Shown: positions 24,457 to 28,611 of the stretch, one piece after another | Layout: each line of letters opens with the position of its first letter | Position numbering within the stretch: the stretch's first letter is position 1 | Source of the DNA: an uncultured Pseudogracilibacillus sp. | Lineage (GTDB): Bacteria > Bacillota > Bacilli > Bacillales > Amphibacillaceae | DNA length: 28,611 nt | Assembly: GCA_937960785.1 (NCBI GenBank) | Contig: CALGOZ010000046.1 | Location: 1-28,611 of the forward strand | Direction: 5' to 3' | Program-made: the position numbers and the translations under genes | Notes under the pieces: model-generated | Told to the model about the DNA's origin: nothing | What the model saw: the letters and a program-made list of their open reading frames with translations, nothing else | Databases searched by the model: none

Positions 24457-25371
24457 ATGCGTTGGCCGGAACATGTGCACATTAAAGAAGTTGGTCCGAG
24501 AGATGGATTGCAAAATGAATCGCAATTTGTATCGACAGATGACAAAGTTACATGGATTAATATGCTCTCTGAAACAGGTCTTAAAGAAATTGAATATACC
24601 TCCTTTGTCCATCCAAAGTGGGTACCTGCACTGCGTGATGCAAGAGAAGTAGGCAAACGAATTACCCGTCACCCAGATGTAAAATACTCTGCTCTCGTTC
24701 CTAATTTAATAGGCTTAGAACATGCATTAGAAGCCGGAATAGATGTTGTGAATGTCTTTATGTCCGCAAGTGAATCCCATAATAAGAAAAATATAAATAA
24801 AACAATCGATGAAACCTATCCAGTATTAAAAGAGGTAATCGACGAGGCAAAAAAAGCTGATAAAAAAGTTACAGGCTATGTATCAACGGTATTCGACTGC
24901 CCTTTTGAAGGAAGTGTATCAATTGATCAAGTTATCGATGTATGCGAACGGTTAGTTGAGTTAGGTGTCGATGATCTTTCGTTAGGCGATACATTAGGTA
25001 CTGCAGTTCCTTCACAAGTAGAGAGATTACTTGAGGCTATACTTTATCGCTTTCCGACAAAAAATATTATTATGCACTTTCATAATACAAAAGGTATGGC
25101 CATTGCTAATATTGTTACTTCTTTACGATACGGGATTATCCGTTTTGATGCATCGTTAGGTGGTCTAGGTGGTTGCCCTTATGCGCCTGGTGCAGCGGGT
25201 AATGTATCTACAAATGATGTATTGTATTTAATGCATGGCCTAGGAATCGAAACGAATATTGATGAAGATAAAATCAATGAAGCAACGAAGTTTATCAAAA
25301 AAAAGTTTAATAGGGAAGGAGCAAGTCGTTCTTTGCTATATGTACCTGATGAGTCCCGAGAAATGATTTAA
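24457..25371 (+). CDS. mvaB: Hydroxymethylglutaryl-CoA lyase
   Basis: Splits HMG-CoA into acetoacetate and acetyl-CoA, the last step of leucine breakdown (YngG in B. subtilis). The 304 residues form a DRE-TIM metallolyase barrel: VGPRDGLQNE with the catalytic Arg and Asp (15-16), YTSFVHPKWVPAL, SLGDTLGTA, the metal-binding HFHNTKG, and GGLGGCPYAPGAAGN with the catalytic Cys. All are intact. ATG at 24457 has AGGAGGG upstream. No other leucine-degradation gene is nearby, so it stands as a single unit with its own promoter, operator and terminator. Confidence 0.95.
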   Translation: MRWPEHVHIKEVGPRDGLQNESQFVSTDDKVTWINMLSETGLKEIEYTSFVHPKWVPALRDAREVGKRITRHPDVKYSALVPNLIGLEHALEAGIDVVNVFMSASESHNKKNINKTIDETYPVLKEVIDEAKKADKKVTGYVSTVFDCPFEGSVSIDQVIDVCERLVELGVDDLSLGDTLGTAVPSQVERLLEAILYRFPTKNIIMHFHNTKGMAIANIVTSLRYGIIRFDASLGGLGGCPYAPGAAGNVSTNDVLYLMHGLGIETNIDEDKINEATKFIKKKFNREGASRSLLYVPDESREMI

Positions 25372-25439
25372 AGTAAACTAGTTCCTATAAATAGCAGGAA
25401 ATATCCCGATTATTCCCCCGTTAATATAAATTTTATTCA

Positions 25440-25486
25440 AATCCTTTCCGAGTGCGCCAAGTGTATTCGTGGAAGGATTACTTTTT
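25440..25486 (+). terminator. Terminator after HMG-CoA lyase gene
   Basis: AATCCTTTCC (25440-25449) pairs with GGAAGGATT (25471-25479) with one bulged base, followed by ACTTTTTTA. Confidence 0.75.
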
Positions 25487-25641
25487 TATGAAACAATATA
25501 GTGGATAAACAAAAGTGAATATAATAATAAGTAAAGGTTTAACATAGCTTAATTTCTTTAGCAGGATGTATAAAACGAGTACAAAAAATAAAACGCTAGA
25601 GTTTATCGACTATAAAGAAGGTAACAAAGGAAGGTACAATA

Positions 25642-25650
25642 TGCTAAAAT
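25642..25650 (+). promoter_or_regulatory. Extended -10 promoter of XRE-cupin gene
   Basis: TG-C-TAAAAT (hexamer 25645-25650) lies about 30 bp before the gene; the -35 is weak. Confidence 0.4.
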
Positions 25651-25678
25651 AAACATAAGTAACGAGAGAAGAAGGGGG

Positions 25679-26239
25679 ATGTTTGTCATTAATTTAGATT
25701 ACATTGGTAAAAAGATTCGCGAATTACGTTTACGTCAACGGAAGACACAACAACAAATAGCTGATGAATGTAACATTTCCAAAAGCCTCTTATCAAAAAT
25801 TGAAAATGGGCAAACATCATCTGCCATTGCGACATTATCGAAAATATCGAAAGCGTTAAATGTATCGTTATCTTGGCTCCTAGATGACAAAACGGAACAA
25901 GATATCGTTCTATTACCGAGAAATCAACGTCAATCAAAAGTTGGCGATGAACATATGGGATATTCCTATGAGCTACTAGCGAATCGTTCACCTTTTACAC
26001 GGGTAGAGCCGACGATTGTTTACGTAACACCTAAGCACGAAAACATACGAAAAGAAATGTACACCCACGAACATGATGAGTTTATTTATATATTAAAAGG
26101 TAGTATCGAACTCTCCTACAATGGGCAGTCCTATATTATGGAGGAGGGCGATACGGCGTTTTTTAAAGGAACGAAACCGCACTTATTCGTTCCAGTCGAT
26201 AATGAAGGTGCAGAAGTATTAACGTTATTTATCGAATAA
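25679..26239 (+). CDS. XRE-family regulator with cupin domain
   Basis: A transcription factor of 186 residues: an XRE helix-turn-helix at about 9-66 (IRELRLRQRKTQQQIADECN, then SKSLLSKIENGQ) and a cupin_2 barrel at about 110-180 (HEHDEFIYILKGSIEL, with GDTAFF). Such proteins sense a small ligand through the cupin and repress catabolic or redox genes. The AAGGGGG site abuts the ATG with no spacer, which is odd; an ATT nine bases on would be better spaced, so the true start is uncertain by a few codons. The rhodanese gene follows after 31 bp and is probably in the same transcript. Target genes unknown. Confidence 0.9.
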   Translation: MFVINLDYIGKKIRELRLRQRKTQQQIADECNISKSLLSKIENGQTSSAIATLSKISKALNVSLSWLLDDKTEQDIVLLPRNQRQSKVGDEHMGYSYELLANRSPFTRVEPTIVYVTPKHENIRKEMYTHEHDEFIYILKGSIELSYNGQSYIMEEGDTAFFKGTKPHLFVPVDNEGAEVLTLFIE

Positions 26240-26270
26240 AATAGACTCATAAATTCGAGGAGGGACGGTT

Positions 26271-26666
26271 TTGTCGATAGGTGTTATTAAGTTTTTATCA
26301 TCGATTATTTTTGCTCTTGTTGTATTGAAAATTATTTTACCGGCCCGAGATGTTGAGCAAATAACAATTCCACAGTTACATGAACAATTGCAAAATAAAA
26401 AGGAGCATATTCAATTTATCGATGTCAGGCCACGTGGACAATATGATCGATTTCATGTTTTTGGATTTCAAAATATTCCGTTACGAGACTTACGTAAACA
26501 AGTTGAAAACCTTGATAAGGATAAACCGGTTGTAACAATTTGTCAAACGGGCGCCCAAGGAAACCGAGCATGCAAACGTTTAAAGCGATATGGTTTCAAA
26601 AAATTAGCTAATGTTCGGGGTGGTTTAAGTATGTGGGAACCTATCCATCAAGAACGTAAGCAATAA
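26271..26666 (+). CDS. Membrane-anchored rhodanese-like protein
   Basis: A single-domain rhodanese of 131 residues with one N-terminal helix (about 4-23) that anchors it to the membrane. The catalytic loop CQTGAQGN begins with Cys91, which would carry the persulfide sulfur; FIDVRPRGQYDRFHV is the typical start of the domain. The start is TTG at 26271 with GAGGAGGG upstream. It lies 31 bp after the XRE-cupin gene and ends at a two-way terminator. The sulfur donor and acceptor are unknown; B. subtilis YqhL is of similar design. Confidence 0.92.
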   Translation: MSIGVIKFLSSIIFALVVLKIILPARDVEQITIPQLHEQLQNKKEHIQFIDVRPRGQYDRFHVFGFQNIPLRDLRKQVENLDKDKPVVTICQTGAQGNRACKRLKRYGFKKLANVRGGLSMWEPIHQERKQ

Positions 26667-26678
26667 AAATAAATAAAA

Positions 26679-26723
26679 AAGATTACCTTATCTTCGTGGT
26701 GTCGAGAAAGGTAATCTTATTTT
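26679..26723. terminator. Bidirectional terminator between convergent genes
   Basis: AAGATTACCTT (26679-26689) and AAGGTAATCTT (26708-26718) form an 11-bp stem, with a T-run after it on the plus strand and an A-run before it that serves the minus strand. It ends both the rhodanese and the glutamate-synthase-like gene. Confidence 0.85.
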
Positions 26724-26746
26724 TATTATTTAATTTAAGAACGAAC

Positions 26747-28534
26747 TTAACTAATGATTTTTTCTTTTCTCTTTGTAGGTTCGTCCATCTTTATTTGTTT
26801 TTTTGCCGAATCCAAATAAAGGAAATCTTCAAGTTTATGGACTTCATTATTTGCTTCGCGAATTGTAATATGTTGCTTACTAAATTTCGTTGGAGAATCG
26901 ATACCGCAGGAGGCACCTAGCATGTATAGTCCCTCTCGCATGGTACGTAAATAGTTCGCCGTCCGGAATCGTTTTTCTTCAACGACAAGACCTGCCTCTA
27001 AGTGAGGTAGATGTGAAGTAATTCCTACTGGACAAAGGTTCGTATGACATTTAGCTGCATTAATACAACCGACTGTATTCATTGCTGCCCGTGCGACGTA
27101 AATTAAATCTGCACCAAGAGCTAAGGCGACAGCCATTTTATCCGCTGTAGCTAGCATTCCGGAAGCGAAGATTTTTACTTGATCACGGACGCCATATTTT
27201 TTCAATGTTTGGTCTAAAATATGAATTCCTGAAAAAATCGGTAGCCCTAAGCTATCAGCCATTTCTTGATACGTTGCTCCAGTTCCACCTTCGGCTCCGT
27301 CGATGGAAATAAAGTCAGGATGTTTTCCAGTTTCCTGCATGTAGCGAGCAATTTCATCAAAGGATTGATTATCACCCGCAACGACTTTAATTCCAACAGG
27401 TTTACCCGTAATATTTTGCCAATGGGTAACCCAATGAAATAACCCTTCTATATCATTGAATAATGGGAAACGGTTTGGACTTTCGATATCTTTATCCATG
27501 CCGATTCCTCGAATTTTTGCAATTTCCTCAGTAATTTTTTCCTTCGGGAGTTTTCCGCCACGAACTTTCGCACCTTGAGCTAGTTTTAATTCAATTGCTT
27601 TTACTTCCGGTCGTAAGGCATTTTTTAAGAAAGTTTCTTCACAATATTCGTTATTTTTTCTAGCACCGAACAATCCAGAACCAATTTGGAAAATTAAATC
27701 TGCACGTTTTTCTTTTAATACACCTTGTTTTACTAATGTATCGACGTGGAACATAATTCTCTTTCCAAATCGATCTTCTAATTCAAAGTTTGAACTATTC
27801 GGATGCTGAGCGACATATTGGACGATTTTTTCACTTAAGCGGTCCATTAGTTCTTGATCTGGATCAATTACTTCATAGACGCGGGATAAGTGATAGCGGG
27901 AAATACTTCCTTCTCCGGTGTTCATGTAGCTACCGCCACTAATTGCAACTCCTTGAGCTAAAGCTTTTACAGCGCTTTTTGATAAAGCTCCGTAACTCAT
28001 CGCAGAAACTCCGATTAATCCTTTTACATGGAAAGGATGCTTGCGCTTCGGTCCAATAACAATTGCATCTTCATCTGTTAAGTGCCACGGCTTTAACGTT
28101 GCGGGATTTCTTCTCTCTTTTCGCTTTGTTAAAGACTCATTCAAAATTTCATACGTATAAGATTGCATCATTTCACGATTGTCGACTTTTAATTCATCGA
28201 CATTTAGTGGAAACATCGAGTTTGTTAAATAAAAGCTAGTTTGTGAGAAATCTTTCTTTGAACCGAAACCGATGACGGTGTTTGCATATTTACCTGCTTT
28301 TGCGATTGTCTCCATCGTATCGCGATCGACTGGACGTCCTTCTTTATCATTTAAGAACCAGTATTGTCTAAACTCTGGTCCAACCATTTCAAATATATAG
28401 CGAAGCCTTCCTAAAATCGGATGAGTTTTCAAAATGGCGTGTTGTTTTTGATATTTATCTTTAATGAATAAAAAGACGACTAAAATAATGAGTCCATAGA
28501 AGATAATGAGCGGTAAATTCTTCATAATGTCCAT
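26747..28534 (-). CDS. FMN-binding glutamate synthase family protein
   Basis: About 595 residues: one N-terminal membrane helix (LPLIIFYGLIILVVFLFI) followed by the FMN and iron-sulfur barrel of the glutamate synthase large subunit. Landmarks are GVSAMSYGALS, TGEGSISRYH, the IDGAEGGTGA loop, GADLIYVARAAM, and a 3Fe-4S motif C-x5-C-x4-C in GCINAAKCHTNLCPVGI. There is no N-terminal glutaminase domain, so it is not a complete GOGAT. Stand-alone proteins of this kind (YerD in B. subtilis) have no settled reaction. The start is uncertain: ATG at 28534 fits the helix; ATG at 28579 is in frame, but a GAGGGGTGA motif lies downstream of it. It faces the rhodanese gene across a shared terminator. Confidence 0.92.
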   Translation of the reverse strand: MDIMKNLPLIIFYGLIILVVFLFIKDKYQKQHAILKTHPILGRLRYIFEMVGPEFRQYWFLNDKEGRPVDRDTMETIAKAGKYANTVIGFGSKKDFSQTSFYLTNSMFPLNVDELKVDNREMMQSYTYEILNESLTKRKERRNPATLKPWHLTDEDAIVIGPKRKHPFHVKGLIGVSAMSYGALSKSAVKALAQGVAISGGSYMNTGEGSISRYHLSRVYEVIDPDQELMDRLSEKIVQYVAQHPNSSNFELEDRFGKRIMFHVDTLVKQGVLKEKRADLIFQIGSGLFGARKNNEYCEETFLKNALRPEVKAIELKLAQGAKVRGGKLPKEKITEEIAKIRGIGMDKDIESPNRFPLFNDIEGLFHWVTHWQNITGKPVGIKVVAGDNQSFDEIARYMQETGKHPDFISIDGAEGGTGATYQEMADSLGLPIFSGIHILDQTLKKYGVRDQVKIFASGMLATADKMAVALALGADLIYVARAAMNTVGCINAAKCHTNLCPVGITSHLPHLEAGLVVEEKRFRTANYLRTMREGLYMLGASCGIDSPTKFSKQHITIREANNEVHKLEDFLYLDSAKKQIKMDEPTKRKEKIIS

Positions 28535-28611
28535 AAATATAGTCAGTTCAATCACCCCTCGTATATTATGTTTAGGCATTATTTTTCGCCTATTATTTCT
28601 TACTAAATTAC

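Larger units (their letters stand above)
25372..25678 (+). other. Intergenic region between lyase and XRE-cupin genes
   Basis: It holds the lyase terminator (25440-25479), one DnaA-like box AGTGGATAA at 25500-25508 (one mismatch), and the extended -10 promoter of the next gene (25642-25650). Nothing else is seen. Confidence 0.5.

Overview
The window is low-GC DNA from a spore-forming Bacillaceae-type Firmicute. The evidence is a GerA-family spore germinant-receptor operon, the Bacillus-type block rpsR / yybS / gdpP / rplI / dnaC(dnaB) / purA / walRKHIJ / htrC in its usual order, and A/T-rich promoters with strong AGGAGG-type ribosome binding sites. In relatives this block lies near the chromosome origin, so the window is probably origin-proximal. 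The species cannot be named from the sequence.

Layout. (1) 1-450 is a tandem array with a 52-bp period whose units carry a palindrome; it is non-coding and runs off the left edge. (2) 924-4707, minus strand, is a gerA-gerC-gerB operon (gerK-like order) behind a sigma-G-like promoter. gerB is broken by a one-base deletion in an A-tract. (3) 5074-8559, plus strand, holds a long, divergent ATP-sulfurylase-like protein with an altered sulfate-binding loop and an unassigned C-terminal extension, followed by an OFA-family MFS transporter. The leader contains two CcpA (cre)-like sites. (4) 8770-9174 is rpsR as a stand-alone unit, without its usual partners rpsF and ssb. (5) 9392-14966 holds a DUF1189-like membrane protein (minus), then yybS-gdpP-rplI and dnaC. 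(6) purA has its own promoter and terminator. (7) 16555-23827 is the WalRK cell-wall two-component operon with walH, walI and walJ, then htrC and a tiny cysteine-rich CWC protein. (8) 23828-24456 is non-coding, with a cluster of DnaA boxes, an orphan hairpin, and the promoter plus palindromic operator of an HMG-CoA lyase gene. (9) 25642-28534 holds an XRE-cupin regulator, a membrane-anchored rhodanese, and a convergent FMN-dependent glutamate-synthase-like gene.

How the genes work together. Most of the right two thirds is conserved housekeeping: replication (DnaB helicase), translation (S18, L9), AMP synthesis (PurA), c-di-AMP turnover (GdpP) and cell-wall homeostasis (WalRK with its WalHI modulators). 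The less ordinary parts are the palindromic 52-bp array, the frameshifted germinant-receptor permease, the Sat-like/OFA-transporter pair under apparent carbon catabolite control, and the DnaA-box cluster downstream of the wal/htrC block. The Sat-like/OFA pair is the best candidate for an uncharacterised metabolic module. All functional calls rest on reading motifs by eye; no database search was run.
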